From NCBI GenBank assembly GCA_963931925.1, contig OZ007571.1, forward strand, positions 40,065,550-40,129,549: a DNA stretch of 64,000 nt, given 5' to 3'. The notes beneath the pieces were generated by a model. That model was not told the origin of the DNA, did not search any database, and saw only the letters and a program-made list of their open reading frames with translations. Shown one piece after another: positions 34,776 through 48,500 of the stretch. Positions within the stretch are counted from its first letter, which is position 1; each line of letters begins with the position of its first letter. Made by a program: the position numbers and the translations under genes. Source of the DNA: Onchidella celtica (taxonomy: Eukaryota > Mollusca > Gastropoda > Systellommatophora > Onchidiidae).

Positions 34776-35442
34776 TTACAACCATTAAGCGAACAAGTCA
34801 AAGTAGGAGATCAACCACTGGAAGATGTAGAGTCCGTCTGCTATCTTGGTAGTATCATTGACAATAAGGGAGGAACAGAGGCAGAAGTCAAAGCACGAAT
34901 TGGAAAGGCACAGGCAGCTTTCACGTCCTTAAGCAAGATTTGGAGAACCAAGGATATATCTCTAAAAACAAAGCTGAGGATATTCAACTCGAACGTGAAG
35001 TCAGTCCTGTTGTATGGATGTGAGACTTGGAATGCGTCCCAGGCCTGCATAAAGAGAATCCAAGTTTTCATCAACAGATGTTTGAGGAAGCTACTTAAGA
35101 TCAGATGGACAGACAAGGTCAGCAATGAAATTGTTTGGAAAAGAACAAGACAGAGCCCAGTCAAAGAGGAAATTGGTAGGAGGCGATGGAGATGGATCGG
35201 CCACACTCTCAGGAGGCCAGGAAACAGCATCGCGAAGAAGGTATTGGATTGGAATCCCCAGGGCAAGAGATCAAGAGGAAGGCCGCGCGGAACGTGGAGA
35301 AGAGCAGAGAAAATGATGTGCAACGAAGCGGAAAGACTTGGAATAATGTAAAGAGGCTGGCCCATGATAGAGAGGGATGGAAAGTGTTTGTTGGTGGCCT
35401 ATACCCTGATCCAGGGTGAGAAAGGCAATGATGATGATGATG
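34776..35442 (+). mobile_element. 5'-truncated RTE LINE, 3' end only
   Basis: Nearly identical to the last 0.65 kb of the full-length LINE at 45581-48817, ending in the same GGCAATGATGATGATGATGA tail. It encodes the reverse-transcriptase C-terminal region (VGDQPLEDVESVCYLGSIID onward). One base is missing near 35304 relative to the full-length copy (AGAGCAGAG for AGAGCCAGAG), so the last part is out of frame. It lies about 0.6 kb beyond the DEPDC1 stop codon, possibly in its 3' UTR. Confidence 0.88.
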
Positions 35443-38400
35443 AAGAGAGTGAGCAGCAAAGTGATGATTTGGAGGCTGAACTTGGAGCTTTCATTGCAAC
35501 TGAGGTTGTCGCACCACCATCAGTTTCATGTTTTGACAGATATTTTGTGTGTAAACTGTAATTACTGAAAATAATAAGCCTATCAAAGTACATAAGCAAA
35601 CAGTAAGTGAACTTCAAACTTTTGTGGGCATCAAAATGAAACTGATCTGGAGGGAGAAATGGATTTTACTTTACAACAGTTTTAGAAAAAAGAAAAAAAG
35701 AGGAGGCTTTAGCCTTATAATTGTCATAGATTTTCATGGATGAGAAAACATAAAATATCTGCTTATATTGATCTTTCCATCATTTACATAAGAAGTCTGA
35801 TGCCAATAACATCAAGGTGTCTTCGGTCTTTTGCTTGTTATAATGTTAAATCCCATTATGCAATAATACTAATTAGTCTTTAAGACAGTATTAATGCCTG
35901 TAATTCATGGGAAGGTCAGGAACATATGACATTGAAAGTTGTTTTACCTGATAAACTGTAAGCAAATGAGGCCTTTATTCAGTACAGTGATATTATTTTT
36001 ATGTACATGTATATTTGTATAATTTTGTATTTTGATCTATGTAAAGAAATGTTTTTCTTTTTTCCTCCCAAAATTTTACTGGTTGATAATGTGCATAATT
36101 CACAGGTGCCCAAAACCATGTAAAGAAATCTCTTGAAATTTTATAATTTGTCCAGAGAAGAGGTTATTATTATTATTGATGAGAGTTTGTTTCAAATTTT
36201 TGCAATACAAGATTCAGCAGTGAAAGTCACCCACCAGTAACATGTATAAACTGTGGGGACCATTTTTACCAGTGCATGTTTGTCAAGAGTCAAATAATTT
36301 ACCTAGATAATATTTCATTTTTAACACACATTTCTGTTGTATTTTATTGAGATAATAAATCTTTGTTAATTTACTGCTTCTATAATACACTGAGATTTGA
36401 AGGATCTGGCTTACTCTAAATCATTATTCTTAAATTTCTGGGTGGTCAGTAAATTTCGTTGCATTTACAGGCTGCAGGTCTGAAAAATCTCTGCAGTTGC
36501 TGAAAAAAAATAAATGGAAAATGTTGCTGCTGCAGACACCCTGACTTCTTGCCTATAAATAAGAGTCAAAAGATCCTTATCTGTTTCTTGTGTTGAAAAG
36601 TGCAATCGTACTGTTCTAGCAAAGTACACCAACTCCATGCATTTGTAATTTTATAGGTACATGGTACACGTAGATGGTATGGCAATGGATTTCATTTCAC
36701 TTTAGGCTGTTGTCTTAGATAGATCATAAACCGGTCACTAAGTGCAACCGCAATATTTTGCCAGTCATGCTGGCAAAAAAATCTCCAAGTTTTATTTAAT
36801 GCATGCAACAAGTTTCATTTTCTGATGCCATGAAAAGATCCCTTTCCTATGTCACCACCCAAAGACCACCCAAGGTCTTTTCTGATGTTGTTAGAAAAAA
36901 AAATTTTTAAAGAATCACAACGACAGGTCATGCCTTATGGTTTTGGTACATTTATTTTACAATTTTCATCAATTATATCCAAGCCAGTACAGATAGATAA
37001 TGCAGACAGCGTCTTCTTTACACCACTAATAAAAAGGGTGCCCACAGCTTACAAGCAGAGCATGGGTGAGGCTACAAATGACATTGTTTGGATGCAAATA
37101 TGCCTTTTGAATATTACTTGAAATGGTAGGTTGATGGACTTGTGAATATTGTCTTTTTTGCCCCCTTTGAAGCATCTGAAAATGTCTCTATGGAGATCTA
37201 CATAAAATTCTGTAAATCAAACACGTGTAGGATGGTGTCAGGGTCATCTTTACAACTTTTGTGAGTGCTTGCTATGATAATACTTAGTTACAGTGCTACT
37301 AACATACATGTAATTTTAAACAAAAAGCAAATGGCCAATTTTCCTAAAGCCTTTGAAATTACTATCACAAAGCTATTTCAATAAAAAAAAAAACCTTAGG
37401 CCTGGACTGAGATCTGAACACCATTTAGTATTTTTTTCTATCCAGCTTGAATATGAGGCCCTTGTTGATGTGCATTTGCAGTTAGATGAGATGCTCAATA
37501 AAACCATGAGTGCAAAGCACCTTGGTTGTCCCATCTTATTGTACTGTATCTAGTGTATTTGGTTCAGTACATTATAGTATGAAAGTGGCCTTCTCATAAC
37601 CATTTTATCGCTGGATATTTTATATGGACCGTCTTTAAACTATAAAGTGATCCCTTGTGGTATTGCCAACTTCTTTTGCTCTCCAACAAGAGAGAGAAAA
37701 AAATATTAGGAGTACTGTATTATACTTTATAGTTTAATGTCATTTCATTTCTATAGTTGATATTAATTTGTAATATAATATGAATTTAGGTTCTCTGCAG
37801 ATTTTTCAATTTATGAATTACTAAACTAAGATCTGTTTCATACATAAAACAAGTACATATAGATGTCTTAAAGACATTTATCCCAAAGAGCCAGTCAAGA
37901 CCTGTATTTGTGGCTTTTGCTTTCGTAGAAGTCAAGAAATAGATGTTTCAGCCTTATGGAATCAAAAGTAAAAATGCATGGAAGATTTTCTTGTTCCACA
38001 TCTTTCATGCTTGTTTTTATTTATTTTTTTCCCTTCATTTCCATTTTTCATCATTTATCCAGTCACTTGAATTACAGTGTTGTTTCCATTTTGAAAGTGG
38101 CCATAATATTATATACAGCTTTATAGCATGAAGATCTATATTTTCAAATATTCTTTACTGTTTCTTATTTGAGAATGAATTTATTTTATATATACAATAT
38201 TATGTATGTATTACATCTTGATTGAGAGCGTGCATTCCTCACAATTGTGTGCCTTTGAGTACATGTTTATGTTGCATGGCTACTATTTCTATTACTTCTA
38301 TCAGCATTTGTGTTACAATTTGCCAAACTTGCATTGTAAAGACATAATGGCCTCTTTTGGGAGTAAATAACTACACTGTATTACTGTAAAACATAACAGA

Positions 38401-41106
38401 AGATAAGTGGGTCAATGTCAAAAAGCTCTTCTTTTTCACAACCTTTTTGTAATCGTGTTATTTCAAACATTTTTTCCCCAATTTTTGTTTTCTTTGTGCA
38501 TGGTTATTCAAAATTGATCTAATAACGCACATGAGCAAAGATGATCCTACATGTAGTTTCTCTGGTGTTCTTGGAATTTGAATTTGATTGTGTAATTTGA
38601 CTTTTTTTACATTTTCAAAACGGACACATTGTATGGGACCTCAGAAAGACCATAATAAAATAAATAAATAATATTCTGTTTCATTTGTGGATTTGGCAGG
38701 TGTGTTTTGCTTACAGTGATAAATCAAGATGAAAAAATTGAACAAAAAAAGTTTCTGCATGGGCTTAGTAAGTAACAACTGCTAGTTTTAAAAAGTGGCT
38801 GGGCGTTACTTGGGTTGTCATGCTTTTAATGAAAAAATAAAGGCCTACTGGGAAATACGTCAATGTTAGCCATGTCTTCCAATAACATGTTATCCTTCAA
38901 ATAATGAGAATTGTTGCCTTTGGCTAGTCAGTTTTCAGCCACAACAGCTTCACAAAGAAATTTTGAGAAATCATGTATTTTGTAGTCACACCGTAACGTT
39001 ACGTCCAGCCATATTGCAAGAATACAGTCACTTCGTTTTCCCAGTCTAAGTTGTGTAGGTCCTATGGGGAACACGTGGTAGTGTTTTCGAGATGTAGAAA
39101 TACAACGACAAATCTCTACAGAAGTATTTTGTCCTCACACTATGTTTAGTAGATTTTCTCTATCTGTTTGTAATGTCCGAGATTTTTTTGGGTCTATTTT
39201 TTGTCTTATTCTTGCTCTGGTAATTTTATTTGCAATATGTTTCCTAAAAATGCATTTCCGCAGGCCCAACAATGAACACAGGATGAAAAATATGAAATTT
39301 GGTGCTGTGATTAGCCACCACCACTAGAGTTTCTATAATCATGATGGCATTATCCTTGATTTTACTGGAATTAAATTTAAATTATCTTGGCTGTCAGTGC
39401 AAACAAGTATTATATCCATTGTATTATCACTACAGATTTGATAATTGAATATTTGCATGAAATGGGGAATTACATTACTTTTCATGGTTTGTCATCCTGT
39501 AAACGTCCAACACAAAATAAACAATTTATAAATTCATTGCATATATATTTGTAGTACAAATCATAAATCCAAATTAATCGCTAAAATTAATAAATACAAA
39601 TCAAGCCTGGATAGGAGAAGTAGGATATATGATAAAATCTGCCCTCATTAACAACAATGTAAAAACTTTAATTTTGCCTTTTGTGCTAGATGTTACTGTG
39701 ACTACAAAAGAGCAGCAATTTTAATGCATTTTTGTGTACTCTTTTGTACACCATTGAAACTTTTTGGCTAACATTAATGATATTTGCACTCAATTACAGG
39801 TGGAATGGACATTCTTTTCCATATTAGTGACTTTATAGCTACTTTTCGGTCATCATAGTAATGTCCGACATGTTTTACTTTCATGTGAAAATCATCCCAT
39901 GGCCAAATTCAGAACAGTTACAGCCATGAAACTTATCTTAAAAAAAGGATGGTTAAAGTGTCACAGAATGTGTCTTTTTTCCCCATTGTGTGTTGTGCAT
40001 TTTACAGTCCCTCTGTCCATTTTTCAGTTCCTCTGTCCATTTTTCTATTAGAGCTTTTTGGCACTGACCCAAATTGTTGTTTCACGGAACAATTATCATT
40101 CCATAATTAGCTCAAAATGTCACTCTGGTATGATGATAAGTCACTCCTGCTGTGTCATTACATTGTTTCTGTAAATTTTACTTTGAGTTTGAATTGTTAA
40201 TCTCTAACCATGGGTGCAGTTGTTCCTTTAATCTATACTATTACATCTTCTCTACAACCTACACCGAATATTGAAAAAAGCAATTTAGAGTGTGAATGTG
40301 TTTGGATGTTTTCTTGTATATACAGTGTACACTGTACATGCTTTCTGTGGCACCAACATGTTTGAATGTGTTATGGATTAGAAAGACTCCTTGTAACATT
40401 AAATTTGTCAAAGACTCCAGTATTATTGATGCCATGACATGCTCATTTGAATTTTTAGCTTGAAGAATCAGTTGTTATTTTATGCATATTATATTGCTGC
40501 GGTTAATTAAGTCCCACTTTCTCCTCAAATACAAATTTACAACAATGTATACATCAAGTTACTGCAATATGTTGTCTTGTCCCACCAAGCAGTTTTCCAC
40601 TGGCAGCATAGTAGAATACCAATGATGCCTTGAGCATTTGCAGCTTCCAATGTCTTCTGAACATTTATATATTACCAGCATTGGGACAATATTTATTTTA
40701 TTTAAAAAGTTGTGAGATCTATTTTGTGCACATGTAATAATCTCTACACTGGCTCAATTGCTGCCAATTTATTTGCTGAAGCCGTTAGTCTAAGAGACCT
40801 CAGATGGAAGTGAATGATGGCCATCTTTAAAATGTGCAATTATAATGTTTCACATAGTCCAGCAACTGCTGTTCAGTCAGATACTCTGAAAGTTTTAGGC
40901 ATGGAGTGCTTCCATTCAAACATAAGTGATTATTACTAATAATATTAATCACTGAACAACACACATGTACATTTTTTGTATTGTGATGAAGTATGGTACT
41001 TGCACACTGCTGTATATGATATTATGATTATAGATGATGATAATGTCATTTTGAGATTTGAGTGGTTTAACAGAGATCAATTAAGTATGATTTTAGCAAT
41101 TTAACT
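35443..41106. other. Gene-poor AT-rich stretch downstream of DEPDC1
   Basis: 5.7 kb with no frame above 100 codons that looks coding, no exon matched to a known protein and no clear transposon ends. The first 120 bp give a short acidic frame after the LINE tail. It may include the DEPDC1 3' UTR (AATAAA near 36353). Confidence 0.55.
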
Positions 41107-42215
41107 CATGTTCGACAGCGTTAGGCACCATCACCTGTTCGATATAATGATTAAGATGGGATTCCCGAAACACCTTGTGACCCTCATCGCTGCACTATAC
41201 CACGAACAAAAGGCAACGATTAGATGGAACAATGAGAACTGTCCATATTTCAACATCGAGAAAGGAGTCAGACAGGGTTGCATACTTTCACCTCATCTTT
41301 TCAATATTTATACTGAGCAGATCATGAGAAACGCAGACATAGAAGATATGGGAATAAAGATCGGAGGCCGAAATATCACAAACCTTCGCTACGCTGATGA
41401 CACAGCTCTTATGTCAGATAACATCACCAGCATGAAAAGAGTGTTGCACAGAGTGGATGAAGCGGGCAAGACAGCAGGCCTACACCTAAATGCTAAGAAA
41501 ACGAAAGTCATGCATACTGGAACAGGGCACCATGAACACCAGGAGATACTAGTAAACAAAACAGCACTAGAAAAAGTGACTGATTTCAAATACCTAGGAT
41601 CACATAAATCGCAAGATGGAAGCTGCTCAAAGGACATAAAAACAAGGATAGGAATGGCAAAACACAAAATGGTTCAACTAAACAACATTTGGAAGGACAG
41701 AGGCACACCAACGGACCTCAAAGTGAACATACTTAAGTGCTTGATCTGGCCAGTCCTACTATATGGTTGTGAAGCCTGGACACTCAAAAAGGCAGACATA
41801 ACAAGATTGGAGGCAGCTGAAATGTGGCTTTACAGAAGGCTACTCAGAATAAGTTGGACAGAAAGGAGAACAAATACAAGCATCTTAGAACAGCTTGGCA
41901 CCACCAGAAGAATAACACCTGAAATAAATAAAAGAAGACTTGCATACATCGGCCACGCGGCCCAAAACAAAAGCACGGCCCTTATGATATCAATCCTTCA
42001 AGGAAAGACAGAAACAAAGAGAAAACAAGGAAGACCACCCATTACATATCACGATAACATCAAGAAAGTCAGCCAGCTGGAAATAAGTGAACTAACTAGG
42101 AAAGCTAAGGACAGGATTGGATGGAGGAGATTTTGTCGTGACATCCACTGTAGCAGCTAACATCGATGACGATGAAGCCGACGGGTGACAGGTGACACAA
42201 TGTTACTAATGGGAA
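41107..42215 (+). mobile_element. 5'-truncated RTE/BovB-like LINE, different family
   Basis: A 1.1-kb insertion starting inside the reverse-transcriptase domain. It continues through the C-terminal region and ends near GATGACGATGAAG and GGTGACAGGTGACA. Its protein resembles BovB/RTE more than the 45-kb element does. I found no clear flanking duplication. Confidence 0.8.
41108..42160 (+). pseudogene. Reverse-transcriptase C-terminal frame of a truncated LINE
   Basis: 350 codons without a stop. Motifs in order: FDSVRHHHLFDIM (RT block), GVRQGCILSPHLFN, NLRYADDTALM (active-site YADD at about residues 94-97), FKYLGS, LYGCEAWTLKKAD, RRLLRISWTERR, LAYIGHAAQ and KQGRPP. These are the usual RTE RT thumb and C-terminal elements. 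The endonuclease and first RT blocks are absent, so no working protein is expected. The unbroken frame suggests a fairly young insertion. Confidence 0.8.
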
Positions 42216-43014
42216 AAACCAAAGTTGGTGGGTTGGCAATTGAGGCACTGTCCCACGGCCACAGGCATTAAAAATATTTTAAAATACACAAGTTGCTACT
42301 GGAGACTGGAGAAAATTAATGGTTAGGAAATGGATAAATATTAAACTATAAAACTTTTGCATCTATCTCAAATGTATTTAATTTGTATGTATAAATTTAA
42401 GGTTTAATTGAGGAATCAATGAGAGAAATATTATTAAACAGTGTATTTGAATATAACTGCCTGTCTTTTACTATGCACATTAAACAATATAATTATGCAT
42501 CCCAGTCTAGTTATTCCACTGGTCTAGTCTTAATTTATATTGTCTCACAAGATGAAGTTCACAATGAAGGTTTATCTTTTCTAATAACTATTCTATTTTT
42601 GCATGTTGCATGTGATTTCTTTCACTTGTAAGTTTTGTTGCCCAATTAAAGTAGATTACCTGTTATATTGTGTGAATTGTTTTAGATTTGTGGGATGTTT
42701 ACAAGGTGTGAACTGACAGAAAATGTTTGTTAGCTGTGTTCAGTCAGGAGGTAAAAATTTCCTTGATTTTCCACCTTCTTCCGGGTGCAAGTGAGTAATT
42801 TACCGGTGTCAAGTGCAAAATGTTCAACATGCTGTTTGAACACAGAGATTATCACTTTTTATCTCTGGCAGTGCATCCTCACCTTTTTTTTTTTTTTTTT
42901 AAACAGACATAAATTCATATTCAACGAGACTGTTTGAAATGAATACATAATAATGAGATACCATTTCATGTATTCATTCTGAAAAAAAGTTAAGTTGATA
43001 GCAAATTGATAATA
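42216..43014. other. Intergenic AT-rich spacer: nothing recognised
   Basis: Between the truncated LINE at 41107-42215 and the pogo-like MITE at 43015. Contains a poly-T run at about 42885-42901. No coding or repeat signal was identified. Confidence 0.5.
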
Positions 43015-44794
43015 CAGTAGACAACGGTTAAACCGAAATCGGCGGGACCATGGGTTTGTTTTCGGTTTAGACAGAGTTTCGGTTTAGCGATCGGCGGCTT
43101 GAAAAATGCCAGTTTCAAGACAGGCAGCCCAAATCACTATCATAGAGGACAAATAATGTAAGTGCACAGGCTAAACAGACTCAGCACGTCCTCACTTGCT
43201 CTGTGTTTTTGACTGACAATGAGGATGGGCGATTAATCAGGCCTAGGCACACTCAAAGCATGGATATGTGGGTGAATGTGGACTAACTCTCAGAACAAGG
43301 AGACATGCATGTGGATGGACAGTACAGGACCACCGTCCCACCGATCTCGTTACCGAACACGATACCATGAAATGTGCTGTCCGCGATAACTAGTGTTGTT
43401 TCTCTGATGTCATACATTTACATAAAAGGTCACTCGCGATGCACCAAGCATAATGTCTGCTGCCGTCTGACTTCGAACCCTCCCTCCCTTGTCTTTGCCA
43501 CTGTGCACTTTCACGTGGAGGCCGCCATTGATCATCGTGTCAACATTTATTACATCGGTTTCTGTGTTCTAAAGTGTTTCAGCCTAAGGGCATGACAGAA
43601 GGTGTGGAAACACAACTGCAGGATATAAAAAATCTGATATTGTCACTCGATCAGAGACTTTCAATCGTGGAAGAGACTGCATTGAAGCCCGCTCCTCACG
43701 GAGAGACAAACACGCGGTCTCAGTCATCTGAGTCTGAACCACCCAGGTTCAGAACCACTCTGACAACAGAATCAGCTGAGACTACAAACATATCATCAGT
43801 ACGTGTGTCAGAAGACTTTACTCCCAATCATTAGAGATCTAATTATACAACTAACAGAGCGACGCTCGAATCGGAAAGGGCTACGACAGCCCCAGTCAGT
43901 CCCACGCGTTTGCATGCAGCTGACCTGCAAAGAGAGTTTGAACATCTTAGAGACTCTCTAACCCGTGTCCAAATTCCAAGTGAACTCAAAGTGAATGACT
44001 CGTCCACGGGGATAAAGCGCTAAAGGTTATATCTAGGTGTGCTCGCTATGCTGAGGTAACCCTAAAAGCTCTCGCCACTATTGACCCAGCCAGTACATCT
44101 AGAGTTGACCTAGATAATATTGTAACATGTGCTACGGCACAAATCGCATTTCTACAGAGCGAATATGCGAGTCTAGTAGTCAAGAGTACGTTCAATGAGG
44201 AAACATCTCGCAGCCTGTTTCTATTTTTGGATTTTGAGTTATTCAAGTTGGATTATCCATAATTGTGGCGGCATACTAGTGATTGTGTACATGTGGCCTG
44301 GATAGGCATATTGTTCATTTTATTTTCTTTTGTTATAAATAAAATGATGTTAAGTAGGACACACCGGAATGACTGAAGTTTGTTTTGAGTGCTGTCCGCG
44401 ATAACTAGTGTCGTTTCTCTGATGTCGTACATTTACATAAAAGGTCACTCGCGATGCACCAAGCATAATGTCTGCTGCCGTCTGACTTCGAACCCTCCCT
44501 CCCTCTCCTCCTGTCCCTGTAGTGCTGCCGCGTCCATGTATGCTATACTACTGGGCAGAACGAAGCATGCTTAATGCTTTACTCTTATTTTTTTAGGGGA
44601 GGGGAGTGTACTGGGGTGATACAGTGACTTCACTCGATGTATGACAAATCACAGTGGACTGGCCACTGAATCCAGCAATTTTCTTTTCCGTTTAACCATA
44701 GGGTTATTTCGGTTTAGCACTAGTTTGTTAACAAAGATAAAGAGGAAAACAACCAGGGATTCTTATTTTCTTTTGGTTAAACTGTTGTCCACTA
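43015..44794. mobile_element. pogo/Tigger-like MITE, family A (copy 2, split by a nested insertion)
   Basis: Ends are CAGTAGACAACGGTTAAACC and, inverted, a diverged TAGTGGACAACAGTTTAACC, with TA flanks. 43015-43310 and about 44500-44794 match the two halves of copy 1 (16128-16785) in reverse orientation. The middle is occupied by an LTR-like fossil with 115-bp direct repeats. Confidence 0.75.
43375..44504 (+). mobile_element. Small LTR-retroelement-like fossil with 115-bp terminal direct repeats
   Basis: Direct repeats at 43375-43489 and 44390-44504 differ at two positions, suggesting a fairly young insertion. About 900 bp lie between them, with a gag-like coding remnant (for example RCARYAEVTLKALATIDPAS near 44036-44097). 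The short repeats and small interior resemble TRIM or other non-autonomous LTR-type elements, but the ends are not canonical and no target duplication was seen. It looks broken and lacks pol. The family is uncertain. Confidence 0.5.
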
Positions 44795-44796
44795 TA

Positions 44797-45568
44797 ATTA
44801 TCTCTCGATGGTATTTTTCAGATTGTGCAATGTTGGTTGCATTGCATCAGCCACTATACAGTGCAGTACTGCCGTTGACATATATTTGAAAGATACACTA
44901 TATAATACTGCTGAGCATCATTTGCATGGGTGTCCCATTGATTAGATTTAAAAGATAAAAAGAGGGGTCCCAATTTTCTTGACAAAGGACAACACAGTAC
45001 AATTTTTTATCAATTTCAACAAATTCCATTTATTCTTCACCAAATGTGCTCTACAATATACAGTGGAACACATTAAACTTTTATACACCGTTCACACTAA
45101 AAGACAAACCCCTTTTTCAAGTTCCGGAAATTTCATATACACTGTATACATTTTGTTATGAACCACAAATATCAACAGCTCACAATACAATTAAGCAGAA
45201 GAATGCAATAAGATAAAAGCAGATGAGATGACAAGTTTCTGAACTAAATGATGTACATGTAATCATAACTGTAACCCTTTCAATAACCTTCCATATAAAC
45301 TAAAATCTTTAATCAAATAAGCGATAATCTTTTCACCTGGTTGTCCAGAGTAGCACATACTTCACCTATAATAACAAATCATTCATAACTAGATGACCTA
45401 CCGGGCATTGCCCAGAATAAACAATCATGTGATCCCCCCCCCCCCCCCCCCTCTCTCTCTCTCTCATATAATAAAAGTAACAAACTACAGTCTTGCTTCA
45501 GAAATCATGCGCACCACAACACTACGCACCAAACTGAACGCTTGAGACGGTTACTTTTTATGACATGC
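44797..45568. other. Intergenic spacer before the full-length LINE
   Basis: Holds the repeat-like motif ACTAGATGACCTACCGGGCA (45388) and a poly-C/(CT)n run (45437-45466). No exon or RNA gene was recognised. Confidence 0.5.
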
Positions 45569-45580
45569 ACGGTACTATAT

Positions 45581-48500
45581 CGCCCGTGCAGATGCGGGGC
45601 CCTCTTGCAGAAGAGGGACAGCAAAGAATACATCTGACGTGATACTGCGTGTCGTAAGAGGCGACTAAAGGTGCAAAGGTCCTGGTCTCCCGAGAAGAGC
45701 CAGTTGGCGGTGGGCCAACTACCCACCCTGTAAAAATAAACCAGTTACAGAAACACAAGCAAATACTTTAAATCAGTCTTTTATCTTGGGAGAAGGGGGA
45801 GCATCTGCACCTGTAGATTCAATGAAGGACAATGGACAAAGCCGAAAGGACTCCACTGGCCTGACTGCTCCTTCATCAAACAAGTCACTCCGGATTGCGT
45901 CGTGGAATGTCCGCTCCATGTATGAAGCAGGAAAGAGTGCCCAGGTTACAATGGAGATGAGGCGATACAGACTGCACATACTTGGAGTTAGCGAGACCCG
46001 CTGGATACAGTCCGGACTGAAACAACTTAATTCTGGGGAAAAGATTTTGTATTCTGGAAGGGAGGACAAAAAGCATACAGAAGGAGTAGCGATCATCTTG
46101 AGCAAGCACGCCCAGAGGTCACTGAGGGGATGGGAACCCTACGGAAGGAGAATTATATTGGCATCATTTACTACAAAGAACAAGAACATCAACATGAACA
46201 TTGTGCAGATATACGCCCCAACAAACGAAGCAACCGATGAGGACAAGGACGATTTCTACAACCAGCTTCAGGAAATAGTTGACACATTGCCAAGAAAAGA
46301 TGTGAACATTATAATGGGAGACGCCAATGCCAAGATAGGACAGGACAATACAGGGTATGAGGACATTATGGGGTGCAATGGTTTGGGACAAATGAATGAG
46401 AATGGAGAGCGGTTTGCAAGTTTCTGCGCATTTAACAGCTATGTGATTGGAGGTTCAGTATTCCCACACAAGAGGATCCATAAGGCCACTTGGATTTCAC
46501 CGGATGGAGTAACTGAAAATCAGATTGACCACTTTTGCATCACCCGACGATTCAGACGCTCACTGGAGGATGTCATAGTACAGAGAGGAGCTGATGTTGG
46601 ATCTGACCATCACATGCTGCTGGCAAGACTCAAACTCCGCCTCAAGAAACAAGGTACCAGAGCAGGAACAAAGAGGAGAAAGTTTCAAGTGAGCCTTCTG
46701 GATGGAGACAAGAAGGAAGAGTTCCAGCTGACACTGAGGAATAGATTCAAATCCCTTGTTGACCTCGAAGAGACAGTAGATTTGGAGACTCACTGGGCTA
46801 AGATAAAAGGAGTATTTACATCGACATGCCAGGATGTTCTTGGGGAAAAGAAAGTGGAACACAAGGAATGGATCAGTCAAAAATCACTGGACTTGATAAG
46901 GATAAGAAGAGACCTAAAAGAACAGGTAAATGCAAGTCGTACAAGAAGCTCAAGAGTTGGTAACCAGGAAGAGTGCCAAGCATCAGCTAAAGAGGTCAAA
47001 AAATCAATTAAAAAAGACAAAGAGGAGTTCATAGGAATGTTAGCAGAGAAGGCAGCAACAGGAGGACACATGAGGATCCTCTACCAGACTACAAAGACTC
47101 TTGCTGGAAAATATGGAAAACCTGAAGTTCCTGTCAAGGATTACAACAGGAAGGCTATTTTTGGAAAGGAAGCTCAGGCAAAAAGATGGATAGAACATTT
47201 TAACAGCCTCTTGAACAGACCTCCACCAAGCAACCCACCCGACATTCTACCCGCAAGAAATGATTTACCGATCAGTTGCGACCCTCCGACTAAAGCAGAG
47301 ATTAATGATGCCATAAAGCAGTTAAATCGAGGCAAGGCAGCTGGACCAGATCAGATCCCACCAGAGGCGCTGAAGGCAGATGCTGCTGGGGCTGCAGAGG
47401 GTCTGCACTCGCTATTCTCGAGGATTTGGATCGGAGGCAAGTTTCCAAAGGACTGGAAGGAAGGACACCTCGTGAAGCTTCCAAAAAAAGGGGACCTCAG
47501 CAATTGTAGTAACTACAGAGGAATCACACTTCTCTCCATCCCAGGAAAGGTTTTCAACCGGATTATTCTCAAGCGAATACAGAATGCAACAGACCCAAAA
47601 CTTCGTGAGGAGCAAGCTGGTTTCAGGAGTAATCGATCAACCACCGACCAGATCGCCACGCTGAGAATCATAGTAGAGCAGTCGCTAGAGTGGAACTCCC
47701 AACTGATAGTGAACTTCCTTGACTACGAGAAGGCCTTTGATAGCATCGATAGAGAAACACTGTGGAGAATATTGAGACATTATGGAATCCCAGAGAAGAT
47801 GGTGAACCTTATCAAGAGCATGTACGAGGGGACAAGTTGCAGAGTCGTACACGATGGCGAGCTTACTGACAGCTTTGATATCAAGACTGGTGTTAGGCAG
47901 GGTTGTTTGCTGTCCCCATTTCTGTTTGTCCTGGTGATTGATTGGCTTATGAAAGAAACCACCAGTGGAGGAAGAAATGGCATACAATGGACCCCATGGA
48001 CACAGCTGGACGATCTAGATTTTGCAGATGACTTGGCACTATTGTCGCACACACACGACCAGATGCAAGCAAAGACTACAGCTCTAAACAAAATTTCAGA
48101 ATCTATTGGATTGAGGATACATCCTGCGAAGTCGAAGGTCCTAAAAATTGTTGCACCCCCAAGCGCACAAGTCAGAGTAGGAGATCAACCACTGGAAGAT
48201 GTAGAGTCCTTCTGCTATCTTGGTAGTATCATTGACAATAAGGGAGGAACAGAGGCAGAAGTCAAAGCACGAATTGGAAAGGCACAGGCAGCTTTCACGT
48301 CCTTAAGCAAGATTTGGAGAACCAAGGATATATCTCTAAAAACAAAGCTGAGGATATTCAACTCGAACGTGAAGTCAGTCCTGTTGTATGGATGCGAGAC
48401 TTGGAATGCATCCCAGGCCTGCATAAAGAGAATCCAAGTTTTCATCAACAGATGTTTGAGGAAGCTACTTAAGATCAGATGGACAGACAAGGTCAGCAAT

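Noticed and set aside
45505-45758. Minus-strand frames before the full-length LINE
   Set aside because: They cover the LINE 5' leader and its flank in antisense; no protein similarity recognised.
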